Shown: positions 8,833 through 17,533, counted from the stretch's first letter. The stretch: DNA of 64,000 bases from an uncultured Oscillospiraceae bacterium (GCA_949743955.1 CATJVQ010000023.1:45699-109698), one strand, 5' to 3'. Notes: generated by a model from the letters alone, not told the origin. Numbers and translations are program-made.

Positions 8833-9666
8833 TTGGATAACCGGCCCATCGGTGTGTTCGACTCGGGTGTTGGAGGGCTGACAGCGCTGCGCGAAATCAA
8901 GGCGCTGCTCCCGCATGAGGACATTGTCTATTTCGGCGACACCGGCCGCCTGCCCTATGGCAGCAAAAGCCGCGATACCATCATCCGCTTTGCACAGCAG
9001 ATCATCCGCTTTCTGCTCTCGAAGGATGTCAAGATCCTTGTTGCCGCCTGCGGTACCATCAGCTCCACACTGCCCGCCGCTGTCAGCGAAAATCTCCCCG
9101 TGCCCTATTTCGGCGTGGTCGAGCCTGCTGCGCAGGCGGCGTGCGCCCTGTCGCAGAATGAGCGCATCGGCGTTATCGCCACGAAGACCTCTATCCGCAA
9201 CAACGCCTATGGCAGGGCCATTCATACCATCCGCCCCAAAGCGCGCGTGTTCGGCTGTGCCTGCCCGCTGCTGGTGCCCCTCGTTGAGGATAACCATATC
9301 GCCGGGGACGATCCCATCGCGCGGATGATAGTTTCCTACTACCTGGAAAACCTGCGTCCGCACGATATAGACACCCTTATCCTAGGCTGTACGCATTACC
9401 CCATGCTCTACGACATCATCAACGAGACGCTCGACTATTCGGTCACGCTTGTGGATCCGGGGCGGGAGACAGCGCGCTGTGTGCAGACATTCCTCACCAT
9501 GCACGGTATGCTCTCCGCGCGCGAAGAGCGCGGGAAATGCAGCTATTACATGACCGACAGTGCGGAAGATTTCTGCTCGGTGGCGTCTATCTTCCTTTCC
9601 GACGATATTCGAAAGGACGCCCGGCAGATTGATATTACGGAATCCGAAGGGAAGGAACCATCTTGA
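8833..9666 (+). CDS. murI: Glutamate racemase
   Basis: It makes D-Glu for peptidoglycan. MurI landmarks are IGVFDSGVGGLTALREI, YFGDTGRLPYGSKS, the first catalytic Cys in VAACGTISSTLP and the second in LGCTHYPML. Start is TTG 8833, with AAGGGGAGG seven bases upstream. At 277 aa the length is normal. One oddity is that the first Cys motif reads C-G-T instead of the almost universal C-N-T; both cysteines and the first Asp are kept. The stop overlaps the next gene's TTG start (TTGA), so the two are coupled. Confidence 0.93.
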   Translation: MDNRPIGVFDSGVGGLTALREIKALLPHEDIVYFGDTGRLPYGSKSRDTIIRFAQQIIRFLLSKDVKILVAACGTISSTLPAAVSENLPVPYFGVVEPAAQAACALSQNERIGVIATKTSIRNNAYGRAIHTIRPKARVFGCACPLLVPLVEDNHIAGDDPIARMIVSYYLENLRPHDIDTLILGCTHYPMLYDIINETLDYSVTLVDPGRETARCVQTFLTMHGMLSAREERGKCSYYMTDSAEDFCSVASIFLSDDIRKDARQIDITESEGKEPS

Positions 9667-10085
9667 AAAAGGACGTATTCATCTCCATCAAGGGCATTCA
9701 GCGCGTGGAGGGCGACGAAGAAGTCATCGAGCTGATGACGGTGGGGAATCTGTATAAAAAGCGGGACAGCTACTATCTGACCTACGATGAGACGGAGGCC
9801 ACCGGCTTTTCCGGATCCCGCACAACCCTCAAGCTCGACCGAGAGGGCCGCGTGACGCTCCAGCGCTCCAATCCGCACCAGTCCCACATGATCGTCGAGG
9901 CCGGGCGGCGGCATCAGTGCCACTACGATACCGCGTTCGGGGACATGTTCATCGGCGTGCTCGGCGTGGACGTCAGCTCCACCCTCACCGAGGAGGGCGG
10001 GGAACTCGAGTTCCGCTATTCGCTCGACATCAACACTGAGCTCGCCAGTGAAAACGAAGTGCATATCAATGTCCGGGAAATGTAA
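9663..10085 (+). CDS. DUF1934 (YwiB-like) beta-barrel protein
   Basis: This is a 140-aa cytoplasmic protein of the DUF1934/YwiB family, a small lipocalin-like barrel of unknown function. It is recognised from the opening KDVFISIKGIQRVEGDEEVIELMTVGNLY and the closing GGELEFRYSLDINTELASENEVHINV. The start is TTG, overlapping the murI stop. The same gene sits directly before argS in Bacillus, and that order is kept here. No catalytic residues are evident. Confidence 0.85.
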   Translation: MKKDVFISIKGIQRVEGDEEVIELMTVGNLYKKRDSYYLTYDETEATGFSGSRTTLKLDREGRVTLQRSNPHQSHMIVEAGRRHQCHYDTAFGDMFIGVLGVDVSSTLTEEGGELEFRYSLDINTELASENEVHINVREM

Positions 10086-10111
10086 ATGTAAGAAAGTGAG
10101 GCCGTGTTTTC

Positions 10112-11818
10112 ATGTGTAATCCATCCAGCCTGCCCAATCCGGTGCTGTCCGCAACCGAGAGCCTGCGCGCCATCATTGCCGGCGCTTTCCGGCAGGCGCA
10201 GGAGGAGGGTGTCTTCCCCGCGGCGGAGATGCCCGCTTTCGTCGTTGAGATCCCTGCCGATACGCGCCACGGCGACTTCGCCAGCAATATCGCTATGGCG
10301 TCCGCCCGGGCGCTGCGCATGGCTCCGCAGAAGATCGCCGCTGCCCTCATCGAGCGCTTTACCTTTTCCGGCACGCCGTTCGTGCGCGCTGAGGCAGCCG
10401 GGCCGGGCTTCCTCAACTTCTTTCTCGCCCCCGAGTGGTTCGCCGGGGTGGTGCGGGATGTCCTCGACAGCGGCGATCAGTACGGCCGATCGAACGCTGG
10501 AAACGGCGAAAAGGTGATGGTCGAGTTTGTCTCGGCCAACCCGACCGGGCCGATGCACATGGGCAACGCCAGGGGCGCGGCTATCGGCGACTGCCTCGCC
10601 AGCGCGCTCGACGCCGCAGGCTACGATGTAACCCGCGAATTCTATGTCAACGACGCGGGCAACCAGATTCTCAAGTTCGGTGCGTCGCTCTATGCGCGCT
10701 ACTTACAGATCTACCGGGGTGAAGACGCTGTCCCCTTCCCGGAGGACGGCTACCACGGCGAAGACATCCGTGAAAACGCCCGCGAGTTCGCGGACGCTTT
10801 CGGGGACAAGTATGTAGATGCCCCCGCGGAGGAGGCCGAGAAGGCGCTGGTCGACTATGTCCTGCCCCGGAACATTGAGAAGCTGCGGGCGGATCTGTCG
10901 CGCTACCGCGTGGATTACGATGTATGGTTCTACGAGAGCACCCTGCACCCGGACGCGATTGACGATGCGATCGCCCGCCTGCGTGAGAAAGGGCTCATCT
11001 ATGAGAAGGACAGCGCGCTCTGGTACAAGGCTACCGCGTACGGCGGCGAGAAGGACGAGGTTCTCGTCCGCCAGAACGGCACGCCCACTTATTTTGCCGC
11101 AGACATCGCCTACCACTACAACAAGTTCGCTGTGCGCGGGTTTTCGCGCGTCATCAACATCTGGGGAGCGGATCACCACGGGCATGTGGCGCGGTTGAAG
11201 GGAGCGAAGGACGCCATCGGCCTGCGGGGGGATAAACTCGACATCGTGCTCATGCAGCTTGTCCGCCTCATTCGGGACGGCGAGCCCTACCGCATGAGCA
11301 AGCGCACCGGCAAGGCGATTACTCTCTCCGACATTATCGACGAGATCCCCATCGACGCCGCGCGCTTCTTCTTCAATATGCGCGAGGCGAGCTCCACCTT
11401 CGACTTTGATCTGGATCTGGCGGTGCAGCAGTCGTCGGAAAATCCGGTCTACTATGTGCAGTACGCCCACGCGCGCATCTGCTCGATTATGGCGAAGCTC
11501 ACGGCGGACAGTATCACGCCGGAGAGGGAGAAGGCTGATTTCCTGCGCCTGGGGACACCGGAGGAAATCGAGCTCATCCGCCTGCTCGCCGCTTTCCCGA
11601 ACGAAATCGCCGACGCTGCGCGCGCCTACGATCCCGCCCGCCTGACACACTATGCCACCCAGCTCGCCACCCTGTTCCACAAGTTCTACACCGTCTGCCG
11701 TGTTGCGGGCGAGGATGAGGCGCTCATGCAGGCGCGCATCCACCTGTGCCTGGCCGCCCGCCAGACACTGCGCAATGTGCTGGGCCTGATGAAAATTACC
11801 GCGCCGGAAAGCATGTAA
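10112..11818 (+). CDS. argS: Arginyl-tRNA synthetase
   Basis: This is a 568-aa class I synthetase that charges tRNA-Arg. An N-terminal additional domain (about residues 1-115) is followed by the HIGH-equivalent in VEFVSANPTGPMHMGNARGAAIGD, the WGADHHGH motif and the KMSKS-equivalent RMSKRTGKAITL. The C-terminal anticodon-binding helical domain ends RQTLRNVLGLMKITAPESM, close to the canonical ending. The ATG is preceded by GAAAGTGAGG. It is probably the last essential gene of the ddl-murI-DUF1934-argS transcript. Confidence 0.97.
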   Translation: MCNPSSLPNPVLSATESLRAIIAGAFRQAQEEGVFPAAEMPAFVVEIPADTRHGDFASNIAMASARALRMAPQKIAAALIERFTFSGTPFVRAEAAGPGFLNFFLAPEWFAGVVRDVLDSGDQYGRSNAGNGEKVMVEFVSANPTGPMHMGNARGAAIGDCLASALDAAGYDVTREFYVNDAGNQILKFGASLYARYLQIYRGEDAVPFPEDGYHGEDIRENAREFADAFGDKYVDAPAEEAEKALVDYVLPRNIEKLRADLSRYRVDYDVWFYESTLHPDAIDDAIARLREKGLIYEKDSALWYKATAYGGEKDEVLVRQNGTPTYFAADIAYHYNKFAVRGFSRVINIWGADHHGHVARLKGAKDAIGLRGDKLDIVLMQLVRLIRDGEPYRMSKRTGKAITLSDIIDEIPIDAARFFFNMREASSTFDFDLDLAVQQSSENPVYYVQYAHARICSIMAKLTADSITPEREKADFLRLGTPEEIELIRLLAAFPNEIADAARAYDPARLTHYATQLATLFHKFYTVCRVAGEDEALMQARIHLCLAARQTLRNVLGLMKITAPESM

Positions 11819-11863
11819 TATCGTATAACTGTTTCAACCTCTCGAAAGGAGCTGAATTTTCCA

Positions 11864-12664
11864 ATGCCCCCCGACCCACCTGAAGGCTGCGGCGCGCTTA
11901 TCTGCGGCGATGCGCTGATCGAGCCGTTCGGCCCGGTACATTTCATCGAAATGGCCGAGCGTTTTGCCCTTCAGGCACGCCGTGAACAGGCCGCGGGCTT
12001 TTCACGGCTGCGGCTGGAAGACGCGCCCTCCCTCGCTCTGTGCCGCGCCGCACTGATCGGCGCGCGCGGCAGCGGGCTGCCTGTCGACATCACGATGCGC
12101 CTGTGTGAGGACGGACGTTCCCCCGCCGGCAGCAGTCCGCTCGCCTCCCTCGTGACACTCCAGGCTCTGGGCGCGGCCTCCTTCGGTTTTTCCGCCGGAA
12201 GCTGTCCGCAGGCTGTCCGGGAGGAAGCGGCGCGGCTCGCGCCGTGGGCGGACATCCCCTTTTTCCTGCGCCCCGGGGAGCGCATGTCCCCGGCAGAGCC
12301 TGTATCGCTCGATGAGGGAAGCATCCTCGCCGCGTGTGAAAGCGAGCTGTTCGTGCTCGAGGAGGAGTTCGAGTATTCCGAACCGGTTACGTGTGAACTG
12401 GACATGTCCGAGGACATTCTGGAAATCGAAAACTGCTCCAACGACGTACTTCTCGTGCGCGTGGACACGGCCGACGATGCGTATCATTTCTCGCTCAACG
12501 CGCACATGGCGCGCCTGCCGGTGGCCTTTTCTTCCGACAGCGAGGAGGCCCTGGAGATGGCGCTCGCCCTCTTCAATGGGCGCGCCGTTATCGATTCTCT
12601 CAGCGACGTGCCGCGCCCCGTTCTGTGCCGTCTGGCGCGGGAATATGGCGCATATGTGGTGTAA
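11864..12664 (+). CDS. Shrunken methionine-synthase-like protein, function unknown
   Basis: At 266 aa it has no firm family match by eye. Residues about 100-145 (LVTLQALGAASFGFSAGSCPQAVREEAARLAPWADIPFFLRPGE) resemble the homocysteine S-methyltransferase barrel, and the last 30 (ALALFNGRAVIDSLSDVPRPVLCRLAREYGAYVV) resemble the start of the MetH pterin-binding domain (NGxxxINS...KYGA). The zinc-binding Cys motifs (GGxxCC) of active enzymes are absent, and the middle holds an acidic stretch instead. It may be a repurposed or decaying MetH/BhmT relative. AAAGGAG lies 12 bases before the ATG. It follows argS by 45 bp, so it could be cotranscribed. Confidence 0.6.
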   Translation: MPPDPPEGCGALICGDALIEPFGPVHFIEMAERFALQARREQAAGFSRLRLEDAPSLALCRAALIGARGSGLPVDITMRLCEDGRSPAGSSPLASLVTLQALGAASFGFSAGSCPQAVREEAARLAPWADIPFFLRPGERMSPAEPVSLDEGSILAACESELFVLEEEFEYSEPVTCELDMSEDILEIENCSNDVLLVRVDTADDAYHFSLNAHMARLPVAFSSDSEEALEMALALFNGRAVIDSLSDVPRPVLCRLAREYGAYVV

Positions 12665-12671
12665 ACTGTAT

Positions 12672-12707
12672 AAAAAAGGAGCCAGCGCTGTCAGACAGCA
12701 CCGGCTC
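12672..12707 (-). terminator. Terminator of thiT
   Basis: On the minus strand GAGCCGGTGCTGTCTGACAGCGCTGGCTC forms a stem and is followed by CTTTTTT. It ends the thiT transcript just beyond the convergent hypothetical gene. Confidence 0.85.
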
Positions 12708-12719
12708 TGAGGTTTCCGA

Positions 12720-13298
12720 TCAGCGGGCGGACGGGGTCTTCTTTCTGGATATCCTGTCCATAAGGGCGGTCAGCGCCACGACGGCAACGGCGGTGATGAT
12801 GGTTTCCGGAATCATGTAGCTGCCGTTATAGCCGAGCGAATAGAGCCAGACAGGCTGTCCCTCCGGCGCATAGACGTCCCAGATGAGGATGCCGGAGAGG
12901 AAATGGCAGAGGTAGCGCAGCAGCGTGACGATGACGGACCCAACGCCCGCGCCCAGCAGGCGGCGATTCCCAAACGGCGCGGCAAAGACAGGCGCGAGCC
13001 CGAGCACCGTGTAGGCAACGATATAGTCGAGCAGGATGACGAGCGCGAACCAGAAGACAGTCTCCACCGGCGGGGCGCTGATGCCGCCGAGGAGCATCTG
13101 GATGAGGCTTTCGGCAAAGGCTGTGAGCAGCCCCCACCTCGGGCCGTGGCACAGCGCGATGAACACGATGGGCGCCATGCTCGCGAGCGTCACCGTGCCG
13201 CCCTGCGGCATGCGGATAAAGGGGATGAGCTGGAGTACGGCGGAGAGAGCCGCCATCAGCGCGCACTCCGCAAGGATTTTTGTCTTGTTGTCTCTCAT
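12720..13298 (-). CDS. thiT: ECF transporter S component for thiamine
   Basis: This 192-aa protein with about six membrane helices has the ThiT/YuaJ signature: an N-terminal ALMAALSAVLQLIPF, then PQGGTVTLASMAPIVFIALCHGPRWGLLTAF, LLDYIVAYTVLGLA and the ligand-site region RYLCHFLSGILIWDVYAPEGQPVWLYSLGYNGSYMIPE. ThiT binds thiamine and works with the shared EcfA/A'/T energising module, which must be encoded elsewhere. A TPP riboswitch directly upstream supports the substrate assignment. The ATG is preceded by AAGGAGG. Confidence 0.94.
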   Translation of the reverse strand: MRDNKTKILAECALMAALSAVLQLIPFIRMPQGGTVTLASMAPIVFIALCHGPRWGLLTAFAESLIQMLLGGISAPPVETVFWFALVILLDYIVAYTVLGLAPVFAAPFGNRRLLGAGVGSVIVTLLRYLCHFLSGILIWDVYAPEGQPVWLYSLGYNGSYMIPETIITAVAVVALTALMDRISRKKTPSAR

Positions 13299-13365
13299 TC
13301 TGAAACAGCCTCCTTTTTATGTTCAGCTTCTCCCCCAAGCATATCCGGCGGCGCTTTTCTGCAAT

Positions 13366-13397
13366 GAAAAAGCGCGCCCCGGATATCCCGAAGCGCA
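13366..13397 (-). terminator. Riboswitch-controlled terminator before thiT
   Basis: On the minus strand GCGCTTCGG-GATAT-CCGGGGCGC forms a nine-pair stem, followed by GCTTTTTC. It lies between the TPP aptamer and thiT, so the expression platform is most likely transcription termination when TPP is bound. Confidence 0.82.
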
Positions 13398-13419
13398 CGA
13401 CAAGGAAACACTTTCTTTC

Positions 13420-13516
13420 CATTCTTCCTACGCTGGCATTACCCAGATCAGGTTATAGGGTTTTGGAATATCAGTCGGATTCCATCTCAGCCGAGCTCAC
13501 TCAGCACCCCTGCATG
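13420..13516 (-). promoter_or_regulatory. TPP riboswitch (THI element) of thiT
   Basis: The minus strand carries the conserved aptamer pieces in order: GGGGTGCTGAGTGAGC, CTGAGATGGAATCCGACTG, AACCCTATAACCTGATCTGGGTAATGCCAGCGTAGGAA. This is a textbook THI box, with the P3 extension short. Confidence 0.97.
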
Positions 13517-13538
13517 GTTTATGAAGCTGTCGGATTTT

Positions 13539-13567
13539 ATCTTAACCGCTTTTTTCTCTCCTGTCAA
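13539..13567 (-). promoter_or_regulatory. Promoter of the thiT riboswitch
   Basis: TTGACA (complement 13562-13567) and TAAGAT (complement 13539-13544) have a 17-bp spacer. Transcription would begin shortly before the aptamer. Confidence 0.82.
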
Positions 13568-13643
13568 GCCCTGCCGCTGTATTTTTTCACTTCAGCAGGT
13601 TCACAATTTGACTACCTATTTTTGACGAAAGAAGGAATTTTTC

Positions 13644-14486
13644 ATGAACGAACCCAATCCCTCCTCCTGTTCGCACGACTGCTCGAGCTGCGGCGCGGAC
13701 TGCCCGTCCCGCTCGGGAGAGCCGGAAAGCCTTCTGGCCCCCGCGAACCCCTTAAGCCGGATCGGTAAAGTGATCGGCGTGGTCAGCGGCAAGGGCGGCG
13801 TGGGCAAGAGCCTTGTCACAGGGCTCCTCTCCGTGCTGATGCGCCGCGCCGAGTACCGTGTCGCCATCCTCGATGCCGACATCACCGGCCCTTCCGTGCC
13901 CAAGATGTTCGGTGTCCATGAGCGCGCCCGCGGCGACGAAAACGGCATCCTGCCCGCGCTGACAAAGACGGGGATTGAAATGATGTCCGTCAACCTTCTG
14001 CTCGAAAACGATACGGATCCCGTCGTCTGGCGCGGGCCCATCATCGCAGGGACCGTCAAGCAGTTCTGGACCGATGTCATTTGGAATGACGTGGACTACA
14101 TGTTCGTGGACATGCCTCCCGGCACGGGCGACGTTCCGCTGACCGTGTTCCAGTCCCTCCCACTCGACGGGATCATCATCGTCACCTCCCCGCAGGAGCT
14201 GGTTTCGATGATTGTGCAGAAGGCCGCCAAGATGGCGGAGCTGATGAACATCCCGGTGCTCGGCGCGGTGGAAAATATGAGCTACGCTGTCTGCCCCGAC
14301 TGCGGGAAGCAGATCCCCGTCTTCGGCGAGAGCCATCTGGACGCGGTCGCGGAGCAGTACGGATTCCCCGTCCTCGGGCGCATCCCTATCGACCCGAAGC
14401 TCGCCGCCGCATGCGACCGCGGCATGATCGAGCTCTTCGAGGGAGAGTGGCTGGGCGGCGCCGCCCGGAAGATCGAAAGCCTGTAA
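13644..14486 (+). CDS. mrp: Mrp/NBP35-family Fe-S cluster carrier ATPase
   Basis: This 280-aa P-loop protein has the deviant Walker A VVSGKGGVGKSLVTGLL, a Walker B region DYMFVDMPPGTGDVPLT and a C-terminal CPDC pair that bridges a cluster in the homodimer. The N-terminus carries an extra Cys-rich tract (CSHDCSSCGADC), as in clostridial and eukaryotic NBP35-type proteins. Its role is assembly and delivery of 4Fe-4S clusters in the cytosol. The start ATG follows GAAGGAA. It is monocistronic, with its own terminator. Confidence 0.93.
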   Translation: MNEPNPSSCSHDCSSCGADCPSRSGEPESLLAPANPLSRIGKVIGVVSGKGGVGKSLVTGLLSVLMRRAEYRVAILDADITGPSVPKMFGVHERARGDENGILPALTKTGIEMMSVNLLLENDTDPVVWRGPIIAGTVKQFWTDVIWNDVDYMFVDMPPGTGDVPLTVFQSLPLDGIIIVTSPQELVSMIVQKAAKMAELMNIPVLGAVENMSYAVCPDCGKQIPVFGESHLDAVAEQYGFPVLGRIPIDPKLAAACDRGMIELFEGEWLGGAARKIESL

Positions 14487-14496
14487 ACCAGTCCTG

Positions 14497-14535
14497 CGAG
14501 AGGAAGAGCTGCATCGGCTTTTCCTCTCGTTTTTA
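14497..14535 (+). terminator. Terminator of mrp
   Basis: CGAGAGGAAGAGC and GCTTTTCCTCTCG form a long stem followed by TTTTT, ten bases after the mrp stop. Confidence 0.92.
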
Positions 14536-14597
14536 TCCGCCGCATCCTGCAAAAAAATAAATGCGGACAGAACATGAAAACAGAAAGGAAGCGGAAT

Positions 14598-15578
14598 ATG
14601 AACTGGACCGAGGTCAAAATCGCCACGACCCACGAGGGTATCGAACCGGTGACAGCGCTGCTCCTGGAGCTGGGCATAACGGGCGCCGTCGTGCAGGACG
14701 CGGCGGATTTTGAGGAGTTTCTGGAGACAGCCTCGCCGCGCTGGGACTATGTCGACGAGAGCCTAGAGCCTTTGCGTACCTGTGAAACCACTCTGACAGT
14801 CTACCTGCCGGTCAACGCACAGGGAGAGAGGGAGTTCGCCGCACTGGAGGAGGGGCTGGAGCGTATGCGCCGCCTCGACGAAGACGGCGCATACGGCAGG
14901 CTTCGGGCGTGGACAAAGGTTGTCGACGAGGAGGACTGGGCCAACAACTGGAAGCAGTACTTTAAGCCGATGCCCGTGGGGAAGCGCCTGCTCATCCGGC
15001 CCACGTGGGAGACACTTGAGGATGCGGATATCCAGGGGCGCGCTGTCCTCTCCATCGATCCGGGCGCGAGCTTCGGCACGGGGGGGCACCACACGACCCG
15101 CCTTTGTCTGGAGCTGCTGGAGGAGACAGTCCGGGGCGGAGAAAATGTCTTGGATATGGGCTGTGGAAGCGGGATCCTGGGCATTGCGGCGATGCTGCTC
15201 GGTGCGAAAAGTGTCACAGCGGTGGATGTGGATGAAAACAGCGTGCGCATTGCCGGGGAAAACTTCGAGGAAAACGGCGTGGACACCGCCGGCATCCGGC
15301 GCCTGTGCGGGGATGTGCTGACAGACGCCGCGCTCCTGGAGACGCTGAGGAGCGAGGGCGGCTATGAACTGATCACGGCGAACATTGTCGCGGATGTTAT
15401 TTTGGCGATGCTGCCCATTCTGCGGGAGCTCCTTCGCCGGAAGGGGACGCTTATCCTCTCCGGCATCATCTCTGAGCGTGCGGACGAGGTGGAAAAAGGC
15501 GTCCGCGCGCAGGGGCTGTGTATCCGGCGGCGGGCCGAGAGCGGCGGCTGGGTGGCTCTTCTGTGCGGGGAGGCGTGA
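14598..15578 (+). CDS. prmA: Ribosomal protein L11 methyltransferase
   Basis: This SAM-dependent enzyme trimethylates L11. The N-terminal substrate-recognition domain (residues 1-about 100) is followed by the linker WKQYFKPMPVGKRLLIRPTWE, then DPGASFGTGGHHTTRLCLELLE, the SAM motif VLDMGCGSGILGIAAMLLGAKSV and the catalytic-pocket ANIVADVI. I start at ATG 14598 (MNWTEVKI), placed after AAAGGAAGCGG, not at the track's ATG 14574. It is 326 aa. It is followed four bases later by rsmE, the common clostridial pair. Confidence 0.95.
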   Translation: MNWTEVKIATTHEGIEPVTALLLELGITGAVVQDAADFEEFLETASPRWDYVDESLEPLRTCETTLTVYLPVNAQGEREFAALEEGLERMRRLDEDGAYGRLRAWTKVVDEEDWANNWKQYFKPMPVGKRLLIRPTWETLEDADIQGRAVLSIDPGASFGTGGHHTTRLCLELLEETVRGGENVLDMGCGSGILGIAAMLLGAKSVTAVDVDENSVRIAGENFEENGVDTAGIRRLCGDVLTDAALLETLRSEGGYELITANIVADVILAMLPILRELLRRKGTLILSGIISERADEVEKGVRAQGLCIRRRAESGGWVALLCGEA

Positions 15579-15581
15579 GAG

Positions 15582-16301
15582 ATGCCGGTGTTCTTTACCC
15601 GGAATATCGACACGGCGGCGGGCCGGGCCGCCATTGAGGGGGAGGATGCGAGGCACCTCTCGCTCTCCCTACGTGTACGGCCCGGCGAGGCCCTCACCGT
15701 CTCTGACGGGGAGGGGACAGCCTATGACGGCGTTATCGCCGCCGTCGGGCGTGAGCGTGTGGAGGTCTCCATCCGGGAGGGATATCCGTCTTTGGGGGAG
15801 CCGTCGGTGAGGCTGACGCTGTTTCAGGCGCTGTGCAAGGGGGAGAAGTTCGAGACCATTGTCCAGAAGGCGGTGGAGCTGGGGGTGAGCGAAATCGTCC
15901 CGGTGCTGACCGAGCGGTGTGTCTCGCGGCCGGACGAAAAATCCTTTGCCCGCAAGCGCGAGCGGTATGAGCGCATCGCGCTTGCAGCGGCGGGGCAGTG
16001 CGGGCGGGGAAGGATCCCGTCTGTTGGGCCGCTGCGGCGATTGGAGGAAGTGGGGGGTACTCTTGACGGAGCGCTCTTCTTCTACGAACGGGCTGTCCGG
16101 CCGCTGCACAGCGTACCGGTCGATGGGCGGAAGGAGCTGTCACTCATCGTGGGCGCGGAGGGGGGCTTTTCCCCGGAGGAGGCGGCGTTTATCGAGGCGG
16201 CAGGCGCCCTCCCCGTTTCGCTGGGCGGGCGGATCCTGCGCTGTGAGACCGCGCCCATCGCGGCGCTTGCGGCTTTACTCTACGCAGTGGGAGATTTTTA
16301 A
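15582..16301 (+). CDS. rsmE: 16S rRNA m3U1498 methyltransferase
   Basis: This 239-aa SPOUT-class methyltransferase has an N-terminal PUA-like part (FFTRNIDTAAGRAAIEGEDARHLSLSLRVRPGEALTVSDGEG) and a trefoil-knot SAM site near LIVGAEGGFSPEEAAFIEAAG and SLGGRILRCETAPIAALAALLY. It modifies the decoding region of 16S rRNA. It is coupled closely to prmA upstream, so both modify the translation apparatus from one transcript. Confidence 0.95.
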   Translation: MPVFFTRNIDTAAGRAAIEGEDARHLSLSLRVRPGEALTVSDGEGTAYDGVIAAVGRERVEVSIREGYPSLGEPSVRLTLFQALCKGEKFETIVQKAVELGVSEIVPVLTERCVSRPDEKSFARKRERYERIALAAAGQCGRGRIPSVGPLRRLEEVGGTLDGALFFYERAVRPLHSVPVDGRKELSLIVGAEGGFSPEEAAFIEAAGALPVSLGGRILRCETAPIAALAALLYAVGDF

Positions 16302-16315
16302 CCGGAACAGGAGGG

Positions 16316-16837
16316 ATGGCGTTGCCTTATACGGGAAAGAAAGAGGAGCCCGCGCACCCCTTCCGCGCGCTTTTTGCGGCGCTGGTATTGACACTGGCGC
16401 TCTATCAGGGCGGTACGGCTCTGGGGGACTGGTGCATCCGGATACAGAAGGAGTACCGCATTGAGATGTTCGAGCGCGCAATGGAGGAGCAGGGAACCCT
16501 TGTCCATATACTGATGGACGAGGAGATCCAAAGCGTGGGAAAAAAATACATCGCCGCACTGGCCGACGCAGTGGTGCGCTTCGAGTTTTTCCCGCGGGAC
16601 GACGACGTGGCTGTCTTTTTTGAGATGGTGTCCGCATTGCCGGAGGAGATGTTCATCGAGCGGTTTGCCTTTTCGGGGCGCAATATGACTATTTTCTGCA
16701 CAGCCGGGAGCCGGGAGGCGCTGTACACGTTTTCCCGTTCGCTGGAGGGGACGCCGTATTTCCGGTCTATATCGGCCGAGGTACGGGAGAGGGCGGATGC
16801 GTCCTTTACCGGAAAAATCACCTGCATCGCCGCGTGA
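16316..16837 (+). CDS. PilN-like single-pass membrane protein
   Basis: This is a 173-aa protein with one N-terminal membrane helix (about residues 17-37) followed by an extracytoplasmic domain. The C-terminal LPEEMFIERFAFSGRNMTIFCTAGSREALYTFSRSLEGTPYFRSI has the pattern of the fimbrial-assembly protein PilN (ferredoxin-like fold with a residue run ending in a short-peptide F-x-x-I). No other type IV pilus gene is near, so the call rests on pattern alone. It sits 14 bp after rsmE and 24 bp before a HAD gene, so it is likely in the prmA-rsmE transcript. Confidence 0.5.
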   Translation: MALPYTGKKEEPAHPFRALFAALVLTLALYQGGTALGDWCIRIQKEYRIEMFERAMEEQGTLVHILMDEEIQSVGKKYIAALADAVVRFEFFPRDDDVAVFFEMVSALPEEMFIERFAFSGRNMTIFCTAGSREALYTFSRSLEGTPYFRSISAEVRERADASFTGKITCIAA

Positions 16838-16861
16838 GAGACATGAGAGAGGGAGAGGGAC

Positions 16862-17533
16862 ATGATTAAAGGCGCAATATTTGACGTGGACGGTACGCTT
16901 CTGGATTCCATGGTGATTTGGGAGACCATCGCGGACCGGTATCTGCTCTCGCTGGGGAAGCAGCCCCGGGAGAACCTGCGGGATACGTTCTGGAGCATGA
17001 GCCTCCCGGAGGCCGCCCGCTATTACCAGACAGAGTACGGTGTCACGCTCAGTGTCGAAGAGATTCTGGACGGCATCAACGAGATAGTCACGCAGTTCTA
17101 TCGGGAGGATGCACAGGTGAAGGAGGGTATCCCGGCGCTTCTGGAGGGGCTGCGGGCGCGCGGTGTGCGGATGAGCGTCGCCACGGCGACGGATCGTTCC
17201 CTCGTGGAACCGGCGCTGGTGCGTTGCGGGATCCGGGAATATTTCGAGGATATTTTCACCTGTACGTCGGTAGGGCACAGTAAGCAGGAGCCCATCATTT
17301 ACCGGCGGGCCATGGAGTGCATCCACACGATTCCGGAGGATACCGCCGTGTTTGAGGATGCTCTCTACGCCCTGCGGACCGCCAAAAGTGCCGGTTTCAT
17401 CGCTGTGGCTGTTTACGATCAGTATGAGAGGCAGCAGGCCGAACTGACGGCGCTCGCCGATTTCCGCATCGGCAGTTTTCTGGATTTGGACGCGTTCTGG
17501 GAATTCGCTTCACAGCGGGGAGGGCAGTCGTAA
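16862..17533 (+). CDS. HAD-family phosphatase, beta-phosphoglucomutase-like
   Basis: The protein is 223 aa. Motif I is FDVDGTLLDSM with the two catalytic aspartates, motif II is SVATATDRSL, the motif III Lys lies around GHSKQEP, and motif IV FEDALYALRTAKSAGF keeps E-D. The cap domain lies between residues 15 and 85, typical of subfamily IA. Substrates are small phosphorylated metabolites that cannot be assigned here. Its stop overlaps the thiN start (TAATG), so a link to cofactor or nucleotide metabolism is possible but unproven. Confidence 0.88.
   Translation: MIKGAIFDVDGTLLDSMVIWETIADRYLLSLGKQPRENLRDTFWSMSLPEAARYYQTEYGVTLSVEEILDGINEIVTQFYREDAQVKEGIPALLEGLRARGVRMSVATATDRSLVEPALVRCGIREYFEDIFTCTSVGHSKQEPIIYRRAMECIHTIPEDTAVFEDALYALRTAKSAGFIAVAVYDQYERQQAELTALADFRIGSFLDLDAFWEFASQRGGQS

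Noticed and set aside
10703-11743. 346-aa minus-strand ORF
   Set aside because: Antisense to argS, which has all its motifs.
13752-14633. 293-aa minus-strand ORF
   Set aside because: Antisense to mrp.
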